NCBI GenBank assembly: GCA_002734065.2
Contig: NVXU02000005.1
Location: 1-58,157, forward strand
Origin: Fluviicola sp.
GTDB taxonomy: Bacteria; Bacteroidota; Bacteroidia; Flavobacteriales_D; Crocinitomicaceae
Length of the DNA: 58,157 bases
Direction: 5' to 3'
A program made the position numbers and the translations under genes. Positions 35,769-45,596 of the stretch are shown one piece after another; the first letter of the stretch is position 1; each line of letters begins with the position of its first letter. The notes below the pieces were generated by a model. That model ran no database searches. It saw only the letters and a program-made list of their open reading frames with translations, and was not told the DNA's origin.

Positions 35769-36686
35769 TCAATAATTTCGTTTGTAAATTAATTTTAAAC
35801 CATCGTTAAGCGTAGTGTCAGGCTTGTATTGAACGAGTGATTTTAATTTCTTTGAACTTCCAACTCTTCTTTCTACTTCATAATCGTAGCGTTTTTTTGG
35901 TGCTTCAATGAACTTAATTTCAGAAGTAGAACCTGTAATTTCTTTTATTTGCTCAGCAACATCAATGATGCACCATTCAGCTTCATTGGCAATATTGACT
36001 GTGTGGCATCCTTTCAAGGTCATCAATCGGACGCAAGCATCTACGGTATCATCAATGTAAGTGAAATCTCGTGTTTGTTTTCCAGAACCAAAAACAGTGA
36101 TTGGTTTGTTGGCTAAAGCTTGCTCAAAAAACAGTGGAATGACCATTCTGTTGTCTTGATTCCAACCGTAAACATTGAAAAAACGCAAAGAAACAACATC
36201 AATTCCTCTTTCTTCATGATGCGAAGCCAGGTAAATTTCGTTGTAGCGTTTTGCCATTGCATAAGAAGTTCTTGGATCAACCAAAACCTCTTCCGTCAAC
36301 GCATTCTCTATGGCAGAATGTCCATAAATTCCACTTGTTGAAGCGTACATTATTTTCTTAATATTGTTGACTTCTGCTGCGTTTACAACATTTCTTGTTC
36401 CGATAACTTCAACATCCATTGTTTCTACAGGATTGTCTGCAACGATATCGACCCCTAAAACAGCTGCTAAGTGGAAAATCAAATCGCAACCTCTCGAAGC
36501 GTCAATTACCGTATCTAAAACTCTCACATCACCTTTAATGAAGTTTATTTTAGAAAAAGTGTCTTTTTCTAACTTGTTACCTCTTAACAATGAGTCCAAA
36601 ACGACAACATCGTGTCCATCATCCACTAACCTTTTTGTCAGATTACTTCCAATAAATCCTGCGCCTCCGGTGATTAATATTTTCAT
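35769..36686 (-). CDS. NAD-dependent sugar-nucleotide epimerase/dehydratase
   Basis: 305-aa extended SDR. The Rossmann motif is [10 protein letters not shown]. The catalytic triad is probably the Ser/Thr in STSGIYG, and Y and K in [10 protein letters not shown]. The motif SLRFFNVYG and the C-terminal [10 protein letters not shown] are like those in UDP-glucose/UDP-glucuronate family enzymes. It likely makes a sugar nucleotide for surface polysaccharide. Specific reaction not assignable. Cotranscribed with glyA. Confidence 0.88.
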   Translation of the reverse strand: MKILITGGAGFIGSNLTKRLVDDGHDVVVLDSLLRGNKLEKDTFSKINFIKGDVRVLDTVIDASRGCDLIFHLAAVLGVDIVADNPVETMDVEVIGTRNVVNAAEVNNIKKIMYASTSGIYGHSAIENALTEEVLVDPRTSYAMAKRYNEIYLASHHEERGIDVVSLRFFNVYGWNQDNRMVIPLFFEQALANKPITVFGSGKQTRDFTYIDDTVDACVRLMTLKGCHTVNIANEAEWCIIDVAEQIKEITGSTSEIKFIEAPKKRYDYEVERRVGSSKKLKSLVQYKPDTTLNDGLKLIYKRNY

Positions 36687-36719
36687 AGTATTGATTTGTT
36701 ACAAATATAGATAATTAAG

Positions 36720-37140
36720 AAAGGAGAATTAAGAATTAAGAATTAAAAATGAAGAATTGACGTTGATTCGTGTGAAATTGGAGCGTTAGAGCTTTGGAGC
36801 TTTGGAGCTTTCGAACTTTGGGTTCCAGTTTACGAGTAAAACCTATCCAGCTCTGTGGACCTCTGCGCCTTCTCTCCCGAAAGGTCGGGACAAGTTGTGG
36901 TTCTCTGTGAAAAAAAGAGCATTGGAGCTTTCGAGCTTTCGAGCGTTGGACAACTTACGAGTAAAACCTACTCAACTCTGCGAACCTCTGCGCCTTCTCT
37001 GTGGTTCTCTGTGAAAAAAAGAGCATTGGAGCATTGGAGCTTTCGAGCGTTGGACAACTTACGAGTAAAACCTACTCAACTCTGTGAATCTCTGCGCCTT
37101 CTCTGTGAAAAATGGAAGACGTGCCCTTCCGCTAATAAAA
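36720..37140. repeat. Gene-free repeat block: 8-bp GAGCTTTG units and a ~100-125-bp tandem repeat
   Basis: This stretch has no gene; reading frames in it are translations of the repeat. It begins with 8-bp units GAGC-[GT]TT-[AGC] (GAGCGTTA GAGCTTTG ..., from 36781). A longer unit starting ACGAGTAAAACCTA follows at 36831, 36956 and 37060. Each long unit contains a core of CTCTGTGGACCTCTGCGCCTT-type sequence followed by an 8-bp array. One core copy is also found at 42100-42141. Confidence 0.85.
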
Positions 37141-37143
37141 GGA

Positions 37144-37893
37144 CTACATAACCCTCTTCACACAAACCAACCGATGCGAAATTTCCCCGCTTTCTTCACG
37201 AATAATCCCTTCTTTCGTCATTCTGTCCTTTCTTACATGACCAGATGCATGAATTATAGCTCCTTTTCCATCTAAAATTCCAACGTGCATTATTTTTCCT
37301 TTATTATTCTCAAAGTAGGCGATATCATTGGCTTGAATGTCTTCAAAATTAACATCTTGTCCCACTGAAATTTGTTGAGAAGCATCTCGGGGTAAATTGA
37401 CATCAAACAATCGATAGATGACTTGAGTTAATCCAGAACAGTCGATTCCAAAGGGTGATTTTCCGCCCCAAAGGTAAGGTGTGTTGAGGTAGTCTAAAGC
37501 GTATTCTATGGGAGAATTTAAACGAGTAGTCGGCCTCTCTAAAAAAGTGAATTTTTCATTAGCAATGGAAAAAAAGTCGTCTTTTTGAGGAAGAAAAGAA
37601 CCTCTAAAAATTCTTTGCTCGCCGTTTTTTATAGTGATAATCACCTCTCTGTCAGTCAGATATGAGGAGTTATTTTTCCACCAGTGATTTTCTTCTTCTG
37701 TCAATTTTTCAAAGTGCTTAGAATCAATGAAGCCAGAATAGTTGTCCGATTGAGTTGTGATTTTAGCCCAAGATTCGTTGACTTCTTCGACGGTAATTAA
37801 TTCTCCGAAAAGCAATTGAGTAACCATTTCTGCTTGGTCTTTCCCTTCTGCGCGAACAGGCGAAATACTGACTTTACAATAAGCCGGAAACAT
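37144..37893 (-). CDS. NlpC/P60 family cell-wall peptidase with SH3-like domain
   Basis: 249-aa C40 peptidase that probably cleaves peptidoglycan stem peptides. Residues 1-120 look like a bacterial SH3 tandem. The catalytic domain begins ~130 with FGIDCSGLTQ (C152), followed by MHVGI (H203) and IIHASG (H215). No signal peptide is evident. It overlaps the DinB gene by one base, so translation is coupled. Confidence 0.88.
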   Translation of the reverse strand: MFPAYCKVSISPVRAEGKDQAEMVTQLLFGELITVEEVNESWAKITTQSDNYSGFIDSKHFEKLTEEENHWWKNNSSYLTDREVIITIKNGEQRIFRGSFLPQKDDFFSIANEKFTFLERPTTRLNSPIEYALDYLNTPYLWGGKSPFGIDCSGLTQVIYRLFDVNLPRDASQQISVGQDVNFEDIQANDIAYFENNKGKIMHVGILDGKGAIIHASGHVRKDRMTKEGIIREESGEISHRLVCVKRVM

Positions 37894-38471
37894 TATTTTT
37901 TTGGAAAATTACGGTTGTCCTTCAAGTTGGTAACCTGTTGAATGTGTCGCTGATTGTGATAAGTAACAAACAATAATGCGTCTCCTAAACGAAGTCGCAC
38001 AATTTTTGAAATGGATATCGGAATCTTCACGCGACGTAAATTAACCGTTGCTGCTTTATCAATAATCGTTAGAAATTCTTCCTGCTGCTGAATAAATGTC
38101 TCTACTTCCTTACCTGTAACCAATGTAGGGTCATGTGAAGGATTATTCCCTTTCTGCGCTCTAAATTTTCGTTTAATGTTGTTTAAACGACCTAATTTCA
38201 TCGATTTCCAAGCAGAACGACCTAAGGGAGAACTGATAAACGCCTCTTTCGTGGAGGTAAAGCGTGTGTTCTCAATCTTTTTAATAAAAGCAGGATGATA
38301 ATACTTTCCGTATTCGTTGACGTGAGCAATGATTTGAGCAACACTCCAAATACCAGGATTCGGAACCCAAGCCAATTGAGCATCACTCATTTTACGGCCA
38401 TACTTCGCCATAAAGTCGATATTTGACTGAGTTATTTCTCTAACTGTTTGAAGTAATTGAACTGTTGTCAT
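37893..38471 (-). CDS. DinB-like four-helix metal-binding protein
   Basis: 192 aa from the ATG at 38471; the longer frame starts upstream without support. DinB-superfamily pattern: a first His in IAHVNEYGKYY and two later in TYHNQRHIQQV, three ligands of the usual metal site. Such proteins include metal-dependent transferases for low-molecular-weight thiols, but function varies. Upstream member of a two-gene unit with the NlpC/P60 peptidase. Confidence 0.8.
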   Translation of the reverse strand: MTTVQLLQTVREITQSNIDFMAKYGRKMSDAQLAWVPNPGIWSVAQIIAHVNEYGKYYHPAFIKKIENTRFTSTKEAFISSPLGRSAWKSMKLGRLNNIKRKFRAQKGNNPSHDPTLVTGKEVETFIQQQEEFLTIIDKAATVNLRRVKIPISISKIVRLRLGDALLFVTYHNQRHIQQVTNLKDNRNFPKK

Positions 38472-38638
38472 TTCTTGAATTAGGTACTTATTTCTAATTA
38501 ATAACAAAAATAAAGAATTATTAGGGAATTGGCATTGTTTTATAATTATTTATTGTATGGCTCGGTCGCGACCAACCCCTACAATAAATAATTATAAAAA
38601 ATCCTTACTTTCGCAACAAATGGAATTATACAAACACG

Positions 38639-39409
38639 ATGCAATCTAAGAAACCATTAATTTTAGTCACCAACGACGATGGAATCACAGCAAAGGGAAT
38701 TATCTCCTTGCAAAAAACGATGGCAGAATTTGGCGATGTAGTCGTCATTGCGCCTGATTCTCCACAATCTGGAATGGGGCACGCAATTACCATCAACGAG
38801 CCGCTGCGATTAAAGAAAGGTGATTTTTTTAAGAATGTCGAAGCTTATTCTTGCTCCGGAACACCCGTTGATTGCGTAAAATTGGGAATTTATGAAGTTC
38901 TTCACAGAAAACCTGATTTAGTTGTCTCTGGGATCAATCACGGCATTAATGCTTCAACGAATGTTCTGTATTCTGGCACCATGTCCGCAGCAGTCGAAGG
39001 AGCGATGGAGGGAATTCCTTCTATTGGTTTTTCATTGTGTAGTTTTGACAGCAATGCTAACTTTGCAAATGCAATGGACGTTGTGAGAAAAGTGGTAAAG
39101 AAAGTGCTGGAGAATGGAATGCCAAAAAACGTTTGTTTAAACGTCAATATACCTGATGTGGCAGAAGGAGAAATTAAAGGATTAAAAACTTGCAAACAAG
39201 CGCACGCCTTTTGGGAAGACCGTTTCGACAAGCGCACTGATCCTTTTAAAAAGGATTATTATTGGATGACAGGCGATTTTGTAGCGCAAGACACAACCAA
39301 GGATACCGACCTGTATTGGATAGAAAAAGGATACGCCAGCATTGTGCCTACGCAATTTGATATGACGGCCTATGCAGCAATGAACGAAATTGAAAATTGG
39401 AACTTATGA
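38639..39409 (+). CDS. surE: 5'/3'-nucleotidase SurE
   Basis: 256-aa acid phosphatase acting on nucleoside monophosphates, involved in stress survival. The metal-binding start LVTNDDGI, the SGTPVDCV and SGINHG motifs, and the NVNIPD motif are intact. It is first of the surE-membrane protein-lpxB run with overlapping stop and start codons. Confidence 0.95.
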   Translation: MQSKKPLILVTNDDGITAKGIISLQKTMAEFGDVVVIAPDSPQSGMGHAITINEPLRLKKGDFFKNVEAYSCSGTPVDCVKLGIYEVLHRKPDLVVSGINHGINASTNVLYSGTMSAAVEGAMEGIPSIGFSLCSFDSNANFANAMDVVRKVVKKVLENGMPKNVCLNVNIPDVAEGEIKGLKTCKQAHAFWEDRFDKRTDPFKKDYYWMTGDFVAQDTTKDTDLYWIEKGYASIVPTQFDMTAYAAMNEIENWNL

Positions 39410-39711
39410 AATTAAAAAGATGGACAATGAATCATACAAAAGGAGTTCTTTTGGGTATAATTACCCCATTGATTCTTGCGCCCTTAGTTTTATGGGTCAT
39501 TTCGCTCACGCAAAGCTATTATTTTGAACAATTATGGCATAAGTTCACCTTAAATAGACCATATCAAATTAAAATAATCACCATTGCAATTATTGCCAAT
39601 TTAGGATGGTTTTACTTATTTCTGAATAAAGAAAAATTCGACATTGCTAAAGGAGTAATTCTTGGAACGGTCCTTTTTGCACCGTACATCATTTACATTA
39701 AGTTCTTTTAA
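39406..39711 (+). CDS. Two-helix membrane protein between surE and lpxB
   Basis: 101 aa starting at the ATG that overlaps the surE stop (ATGA). Three hydrophobic helices span about 15-35, 60-75 and 83-99. The stop overlaps the lpxB start by one base (TAATG). Its fixed place between surE and lpxB argues for a role in envelope lipid synthesis, but the sequence carries no signature. Confidence 0.8.
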   Translation: MKLKRWTMNHTKGVLLGIITPLILAPLVLWVISLTQSYYFEQLWHKFTLNRPYQIKIITIAIIANLGWFYLFLNKEKFDIAKGVILGTVLFAPYIIYIKFF

Positions 39712-40832
39712 TGAGTAAAAAGACAAAAATTTATTTCATTGCTGGAGAAGCTTCTGGAGATTTGCACGCGGCAAATTTGATGCAAGCTATGTTGGATAAA
39801 AACGATGCTTTAGACTTTCGTTTTTGGGGTGGAGATAAGATGCAAAACGTCGCGAAAAAAGGCTTGGTGAGACACATTAACGATCTTGCATTTATGGGCT
39901 TTTTGGAGGTTCTTTTAAACATCAGAACTATTCTTGGCAACATTTCTTTCTGCAAAAAAGACATCGAAGAATACGCCCCTGACGCATTGGTTTTGATAGA
40001 TTATCCGGGTTTTAATTTGAGAATTGCAGAATGGGCAAAATCGAAGGGAATTAAGGTTTATTATTACATTTCTCCGCAAGTTTGGGCGTGGAAACAAAAT
40101 AGAGTGCATAAAATCAAGAAGGTGGTGGACAAAATGTATGTCATTCTGCCCTTTGAGAAAGATTTTTACAAGAAGTTCGATTTTGATGTAGAATACGTCG
40201 GGCATCCTCTGTTGGACGAAACCGCAAAGTATAATTTTGATACTTCAAGTGTGTTTTTAAAGAATCACAGCCTTGATGACAGACCAATAATAGCAGTGCT
40301 TCCAGGAAGTCGCAAGCAAGAAGTAAGCAAGAAATTACCCATCATGCTTAAAGCATTGGAAGGTCTGGATTCGCATCAGATTGTCATCGCTGGAGCGCCA
40401 ACTTTAACGGAAGAATTCTACCAAAACATAGACCAATCAACGAAAATAATTTTTGGAAAAACGTATGAGTTATTGGCCAATTCAAACGTGGCAGTCGTCA
40501 CTTCTGGAACCGCAACTTTGGAAACGGCTTTATTTAAAGTGCCGCAAGTTGTTTGCTACAAAGGTTCACAGGTTTCTTACGCCATTGCTAAAAGGTTGAT
40601 TAAAGTGAAATATATTTCGTTGGTGAACTTAATAATGGATGCTGAAGTGGTCAAAGAATTGATTCAAAAAGAGTGCAATCCTGAGAAAATTCGCGCAGAA
40701 GTTGACCGATTAATCACTGACGATTTGTACCGAACAAAAGTGATTTCCGACTATGAAAAACTCGCCAAAATTCTCGGTGGAGGAGGAGCCAGTGAAAAAG
40801 TTGCACAATCCTTGTTGAAAACTATTCATTAA
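39711..40832 (+). CDS. lpxB: Lipid-A-disaccharide synthase LpxB
   Basis: 373-aa glycosyltransferase (family GT19) joining UDP-diacylglucosamine and lipid X, so this organism makes lipid A. Motifs: FIAGEASGDLHAA at the start, YYISPQVWAWK, and LPGSRKQEV, then VTSGTATLE. Coupled to the preceding membrane protein by a TAATG overlap. Confidence 0.97.
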   Translation: MSKKTKIYFIAGEASGDLHAANLMQAMLDKNDALDFRFWGGDKMQNVAKKGLVRHINDLAFMGFLEVLLNIRTILGNISFCKKDIEEYAPDALVLIDYPGFNLRIAEWAKSKGIKVYYYISPQVWAWKQNRVHKIKKVVDKMYVILPFEKDFYKKFDFDVEYVGHPLLDETAKYNFDTSSVFLKNHSLDDRPIIAVLPGSRKQEVSKKLPIMLKALEGLDSHQIVIAGAPTLTEEFYQNIDQSTKIIFGKTYELLANSNVAVVTSGTATLETALFKVPQVVCYKGSQVSYAIAKRLIKVKYISLVNLIMDAEVVKELIQKECNPEKIRAEVDRLITDDLYRTKVISDYEKLAKILGGGGASEKVAQSLLKTIH

Positions 40833-40864
40833 CGGCGAATAACGTCCATTACTGAATTGTATTT

Positions 40865-42040
40865 TTGACTGTGCGAAATTGTTTACTCATCTTTTTTTTT
40901 CTAATCGGATCTTTCGTTTCTGCACAACAGGTGCGCATTGGCGTTTTTCATTCTAAGAAAATTTCACAAATTACTTTACAAGTTTCAAGCGGAGAATATC
41001 GTGTTTTTGGGGACACTACTTTCTTGAAAACACTTCATGCAGAAGAATCAATGAGCGTCAAAACGATAATCAATGACGTCTCTATAAGTGTTGATGGTGT
41101 TGGGTTTTGGAAGTTTGCAAAGATTTTTATTGTTCCGAGCAAGAATAATTCTTCTCTAAAATACACAACGACACATCCCGTTTATAAAGCGAGAATTTAC
41201 GATGATGGTGTAGAGCTTTCTACCGCAAAATCAAAGTTGAAAATCGTAAATATCGTTGATATGGAAGATTATCTCTCTGGCGTTATTGAGTCGGAAGGTG
41301 GTGGTGGTAAACATCTTGATTACTACAAAGTGCAGGCCGTGATGAGCAGAACCTATGCACTGAAGAATGAGAAACGGCATCGCAAAGAAGGCTTTCAATT
41401 GTGTGACGGAGTCCATTGTCAAGCCTATCATAAAAAGTTGACGCATACGCCGAAAATTAGACAAGCCGTGAAAGAAACCAAAGGAGAAGTTTTGGTTGAT
41501 GCTAGAAACAAGTTGGTTACCTCCTTCTTTTCTGCCAATTGCGGAGGACAAACGAATGACGCTTCGTATGTTTGGAACACTTCCGTTTCTTATATAGAAA
41601 GCTTCATTGATACCTTTTGTATTCACACACGGCAATCCACTTGGACGAAGAAAATCAGCAAAAATGCGTGGAAAAATTTCTTAAAAAAGCAATACAATGT
41701 CACCGAAGAGCAGGTTGGAAAATTGCTTTACAATTTTGATCAAGAACAACGAAAAGCGTTTTACATTCATCCATCTTTGGGTGTTCCTCTTCGTGATTTA
41801 CGAAAAAAATTCAAGTTGAAATCTATTTTTTTTAGCACGCATTTAGAAGGAGAATTTGTGGTTTTAAACGGCCGTGGTTTTGGTCACGGCGTTGGACTTT
41901 GCCAAGAAGGAGCAATGAATATGGCAAAAAACCACATTTCTTACGACAGAATAGCACGGTTTTATTTCAAAGATGTAAGGGTGATTGATTATTACAAGGA
42001 GTTGTATTTTAAGCAGGAGTTTAGAGCACTAGAGCACTAG
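40865..42040 (+). CDS. SpoIID/LytB-domain secreted protein
   Basis: 391 aa with a signal peptide (..FVSAQ, near residue 22) and a SpoIID/LytB domain (about 120-375) ending in the diagnostic GRGFGHGVGLCQEGA. In spore formers SpoIID is a lytic transglycosylase on denuded glycans; in Bacteroidota the role is probably cell-wall remodelling. The start is TTG (40865) or GTG (40871); no ATG is in frame. The last residues and stop codon are encoded by an 8-bp tandem repeat. Confidence 0.85.
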   Translation: MTVRNCLLIFFFLIGSFVSAQQVRIGVFHSKKISQITLQVSSGEYRVFGDTTFLKTLHAEESMSVKTIINDVSISVDGVGFWKFAKIFIVPSKNNSSLKYTTTHPVYKARIYDDGVELSTAKSKLKIVNIVDMEDYLSGVIESEGGGGKHLDYYKVQAVMSRTYALKNEKRHRKEGFQLCDGVHCQAYHKKLTHTPKIRQAVKETKGEVLVDARNKLVTSFFSANCGGQTNDASYVWNTSVSYIESFIDTFCIHTRQSTWTKKISKNAWKNFLKKQYNVTEEQVGKLLYNFDQEQRKAFYIHPSLGVPLRDLRKKFKLKSIFFSTHLEGEFVVLNGRGFGHGVGLCQEGAMNMAKNHISYDRIARFYFKDVRVIDYYKELYFKQEFRALEH

Positions 42041-42053
42041 AGCATTAGAGTAT
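42022..42053. repeat. 8-bp TAGAGCAC repeat containing the SpoIID-like gene stop codon
   Basis: TAGAGCAC TAGAGCAC TAGAGCAT TAGAGTAT. The stop codon of the SpoIID-like gene is at 42038-42040, so array slippage would lengthen or shorten the C-terminus. Confidence 0.85.
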
Positions 42054-42099
42054 TGAGGAAGCTGTGTGATTAATGTATAATGTATAATGGAAGTGGTTT

Positions 42100-42141
42100 T
42101 CTCTGTGAACCTCTGCGCCTTCTCAGTGGTTCTCTGTGAAA
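42100..42141. repeat. Single copy of the CTCTGTGAACCTCTGCGCC dispersed repeat
   Basis: Nearly identical to the core of the tandem block at 36831-37130 (for example 36976-37017). Same orientation, downstream of the SpoIID-like gene. Confidence 0.75.
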
Positions 42142-42175
42142 TAATAAGTATTGAGCAGTCAAATAGTCAAAAAAC

Positions 42176-42460
42176 TCACTCTTCAAAAATCACAAACACA
42201 TCCTCATCATCCTTCTTGAAGAATTTTTTCTCACGAGCGTACTTTTCAATTTCACTGTCGTATTTTAATTTATCGAGAATGCTTGTTGTTACGTGTAAAT
42301 CGTCCAACATCATTGCTTTTTTCTCTTTGAGGTCTCTCAATTTGTATTTCTGAGAGATGACAGAAAAAATATCATTTTCATCCAAGAATAAGACAAACAC
42401 TAAAAACAGAGTGCTCGCAAGAATAAATTTATTTTTAAGATAAGGAAGATACTTCTTCAT
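42176..42460 (-). CDS. FtsB/DivIC-like septum formation protein
   Basis: 94 aa: a short basic cytoplasmic N-terminus, one transmembrane helix (about 13-27), and a coiled coil (about 35-80) with KLRDLKEKKAMMLDDL, followed by an acidic tail (KKDDEDVFVIFEE). The YAREKKFFKKDDEDVF stretch is the DivIC-type end. Probably part of the FtsL-FtsB-FtsQ divisome complex. Confidence 0.85.
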   Translation of the reverse strand: MKKYLPYLKNKFILASTLFLVFVLFLDENDIFSVISQKYKLRDLKEKKAMMLDDLHVTTSILDKLKYDSEIEKYAREKKFFKKDDEDVFVIFEE

Positions 42461-42535
42461 GTCTCAAAGATAAGCGAGAAGTACAGTGTTTTAATAAAAG
42501 GCCAAAATTCTTTTGCAAAGAGATATGTTGAAAAG

Positions 42536-42589
42536 AAAAAAGCCGCTTCTGGTCATCGAGTTTAATCGAGATGCAAGAAACGGCTTTTC
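42536..42589 (-). terminator. Long hairpin terminator of the 244-aa secreted protein
   Basis: Outer stem AAAAGCCG...CGGCTTTT and inner TCGAGTTTAATCGA form a two-part hairpin with T-runs on both sides. It lies 18 bp past the stop codon of the gene at 42608. Confidence 0.8.
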
Positions 42590-42607
42590 AATTATTTTCA
42601 GCAAAGA

Positions 42608-43342
42608 TTAGTTGACAATCTCGTCGTATCTTTCTTTCCAATCTGCATCTTCTTCAAACCATTGCGCAGTTTTGTTAAGCAATGCTCTTGCTTTGTCCTT
42701 TTGACGAGTTTTCTTTAAACCTTCTGCAGAAGAAAGTAAGCCGAGTTTAAAAACTTTTAAATCTGCCTCACTCCAACCTTCAACGGACGTTAATTCTGCC
42801 AATAGTTTTTCACCATCTTGCCACAAAGTTCTTGCAGTCGGCTTGTCTTGATCGTTGTATTTACATGCTCCCATTAAATATTTAACGCCAACATAATTGG
42901 TGGTGATTTTCTGATATTTAATTGCCCAACCATAAGCTCTTTTAAAATTTCCATCGGAAATTTCATTGTCAATGACTTCAAACAGACTCAATTGAAACTT
43001 ATCAATAAATTCTTTGTGCTCAACAATTGTAGAACCTTCATTGTACTTTTTGTCATATTTCATCCCCTTTGACAAGTACTTGATTGCATCTTTGTAGGCA
43101 TTCTTGAACTTCTCATTGTCTGTTCCAGAAAGTGAAATTTTATACAAGCCTTTTGACAACCAGATATAAGGAAGAACGTCTTTTTTCGTCTTGTCTTTCT
43201 CCGTGTAACCCGAAGCAACTTTCGCTAATTTCTCATAGTTCGCATCTGCGTAGAGAATTTTTAAATCATCATATTTTGGAGGTTGTGCATACGTCAACGT
43301 TGTGATGAATAAAAAGCTTAAAATAGTAAGAAAATGTTTCAT
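42608..43342 (-). CDS. Secreted helical-repeat (TPR-like) protein
   Basis: 244 aa with a signal peptide (1-19, ..TLTYAQ). The mature part is almost entirely helical, with helix pairs at about 20-50, 55-95 and later ones that look like degenerate tetratricopeptide units (WLSKGLYKIS, AIKYLSKGMKYDKKYN, KARALLNKTAQWFEE). No catalytic motif. Possibly an envelope scaffold. Monocistronic with its own terminator. Confidence 0.7.
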   Translation of the reverse strand: MKHFLTILSFLFITTLTYAQPPKYDDLKILYADANYEKLAKVASGYTEKDKTKKDVLPYIWLSKGLYKISLSGTDNEKFKNAYKDAIKYLSKGMKYDKKYNEGSTIVEHKEFIDKFQLSLFEVIDNEISDGNFKRAYGWAIKYQKITTNYVGVKYLMGACKYNDQDKPTARTLWQDGEKLLAELTSVEGWSEADLKVFKLGLLSSAEGLKKTRQKDKARALLNKTAQWFEEDADWKERYDEIVN

Positions 43343-43463
43343 TTGTTTATGTTTTCACTGTGAAATTCAAATACTGTGCCGAAAAGTTGTAATTCAAAGT
43401 TATCAATTTTTTTTTAATCTAAGGTTATTTGTTTTTACGCCGTTAACTCTTGACTGTTAGTAT

Positions 43464-45596
43464 TCACTCAACACTCTTAATCAACAATCCTAAAATCTCT
43501 TGCGCTGCCTTAGATATTTTCGTACCGGGTCCAAAAACGCCAAAAACGCCTGCTTCGTAGAGAAAATCGTAGTCTTGTCTCGGAATAACTCCTCCCGCAA
43601 TGACCATGATGTCTTCTCGACCTAAATTCTTTAATTCTGCTATCACTTTTGGCACCAATGTCTTATGACCAGCGGCTAAAGAAGAAACACCAAGAATGTG
43701 AACGTCGTTTTCAACGGCCTGTTTAGCAGCTTCTTCCGGAGTTTGAAAAAGAGGACCAATATCCACATCAAATCCAATATCGGCGAAGGAGGTGGCAATA
43801 ACTTTTGCTCCTCTGTCGTGCCCGTCTTGCCCCATTTTGGCAACCATAATACGTGGCCTTCGCCCTTCTAACTTGCTGAATTGATCAGCCATTTCTTTTG
43901 CTTTGTTAAAGTCTGTATCTCCCATAGATTCTGATGAATAAACGCCACTAATTGATTTAATTGTTGCTTGATATCGTCCATAAATTTCTTCCATTGCCAA
44001 AGAAATTTCTCCCAAAGAAGCTCTTTCTCTTGCGCAACGAACGGCAATTTCTAATAAATTTCCTTCTCCTGATTTTGCAGATGCGGTCAATTCCTGCAAA
44101 AGTGCATCTACTTTAGATTGATCACGATTGGCGCGGAGTTTATTCAAACCTGCAATTTGTTGCGTTCTCACAGCAGAATTATCAACCTCCAAAATGTCCA
44201 TTTCGTCTTCTTTTTCTAACTGAAAGCGGTTCACACCGACAATAATGTCTTTTGCGGAGTCGATTCGGGCTTGTTTTCTCGCTGCCGCTTCTTCAATGCG
44301 CATTTTGGGAAGTCCTGTTTCGATGGCCTTTGCCATGCCTCCCAATTCTTCAACTTCGGTGATTAATTCCCATGCTTTGTCAATCAGTTCTTCGGTGAGT
44401 TTTTCTACAAAATAACTACCTCCTAACGGATCAACGTGTTGCGTAATTCCTATCTCTTTTTGCAAATAAATTTGCGTATTTCGAGCAATTCTTGCAGAAA
44501 AATCAGTCGGTAAGGCAATTGCCTCGTCCAAAGCATTGGTATGCAAAGATTGCGTTCCGCCCAGTACTGCTGCCAATGCTTCGATGCAAGTTCTCGCAAT
44601 GTTGTTGTAGGGATCTTGCTCGGTTAAACTCCAACCTGAAGTTTGGCAATGCGTTCTCAATGCCAGTGATTTTACATTTTTTGGAGAGAATTGTTGAACT
44701 AATTTAGCCCACAGAATTCTCCCTGCACGCAATTTCGCAACCTCGGTGTAATGATTCATCCCGATTGCCCAGAAAAAACTCAATCGAGGTGCAAAAGTAT
44801 CGATATCCATGCCTGCATTGATGCCTGCACGTAAATATTCCAGACCATCTGCTAGGGTATATGCCAATTCAATCGCGGCAGTTGCACCTGCTTCTTGCAT
44901 GTGATAACCCGATATCGAAATCGAATTAAATCGAGGCATATTTGTCGATGTGTATTCAAAAATGTCAGAAATAATCCGCATTGATGGCAATGGAGGGTAA
45001 ATATAGGTGTTCCGAACCATAAATTCTTTCAAAATGTCATTCTGAATGGTTCCGGAAAGTTCTTTTTGGTCAACGCCTTGTTCTTCTGCGGCTACAATAT
45101 AAAAAGCAAGAATGGGCAAAACGGCACCGTTCATGGTCATGGAAACAGACATTTTGTCCAAAGGAATTTGGTCGAAAAGAACCTTCATGTCTATTATAGA
45201 ATCGATGGCAACTCCTGCCTTGCCAACATCTCCTTCTACACGAGGATGGTCTGAATCGTAACCTCTGTGCGTTGCTAAATCAAAGGCAACGGACAGTCCT
45301 TTTTGTCCTGCAGCAAGATTTCTGCGGTAGAATGCGTTCGATTCTTCTGCGGTAGAAAAACCAGCATATTGGCGGATTGTCCACGGGCGAATAGCATACA
45401 TCGATGAATAAGGTCCGCGCAAATAGGGCGCAATACCAGAAACGAAACCAATATGTTCGGTGTTTTCTATGCTCTTTTTAGAATAAAATGACTGCAAATC
45501 AATTTTTTCTGCGGTTGTAATCACCGTTTCACTGTTTTGCATCTTTTTTTCGCTCACAGTTTCAAAAGCGATGTCTGTGAAGTTGACTCTTTTCAT
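43464..45596 (-). CDS. Methylmalonyl-CoA mutase, large (B12-binding) subunit
   Basis: Adenosylcobalamin-dependent interconversion of methylmalonyl-CoA and succinyl-CoA. 710 aa: the TIM-barrel catalytic domain with [18 protein letters not shown], and a C-terminal B12-binding domain (about 580-710) with the cobalamin His motif [11 protein letters not shown]. Its small partner overlaps it upstream by 4 bp. This enzyme serves propionate metabolism or the propionyl-CoA route. Confidence 0.97.
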   Translation of the reverse strand: MKRVNFTDIAFETVSEKKMQNSETVITTAEKIDLQSFYSKKSIENTEHIGFVSGIAPYLRGPYSSMYAIRPWTIRQYAGFSTAEESNAFYRRNLAAGQKGLSVAFDLATHRGYDSDHPRVEGDVGKAGVAIDSIIDMKVLFDQIPLDKMSVSMTMNGAVLPILAFYIVAAEEQGVDQKELSGTIQNDILKEFMVRNTYIYPPLPSMRIISDIFEYTSTNMPRFNSISISGYHMQEAGATAAIELAYTLADGLEYLRAGINAGMDIDTFAPRLSFFWAIGMNHYTEVAKLRAGRILWAKLVQQFSPKNVKSLALRTHCQTSGWSLTEQDPYNNIARTCIEALAAVLGGTQSLHTNALDEAIALPTDFSARIARNTQIYLQKEIGITQHVDPLGGSYFVEKLTEELIDKAWELITEVEELGGMAKAIETGLPKMRIEEAAARKQARIDSAKDIIVGVNRFQLEKEDEMDILEVDNSAVRTQQIAGLNKLRANRDQSKVDALLQELTASAKSGEGNLLEIAVRCARERASLGEISLAMEEIYGRYQATIKSISGVYSSESMGDTDFNKAKEMADQFSKLEGRRPRIMVAKMGQDGHDRGAKVIATSFADIGFDVDIGPLFQTPEEAAKQAVENDVHILGVSSLAAGHKTLVPKVIAELKNLGREDIMVIAGGVIPRQDYDFLYEAGVFGVFGPGTKISKAAQEILGLLIKSVE

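Noticed and set aside
36802-37151. Overlapping plus-strand reading frames in the repeat block
   Set aside because: They are translations of a tandem repeat, present in several frames, with no start signals.
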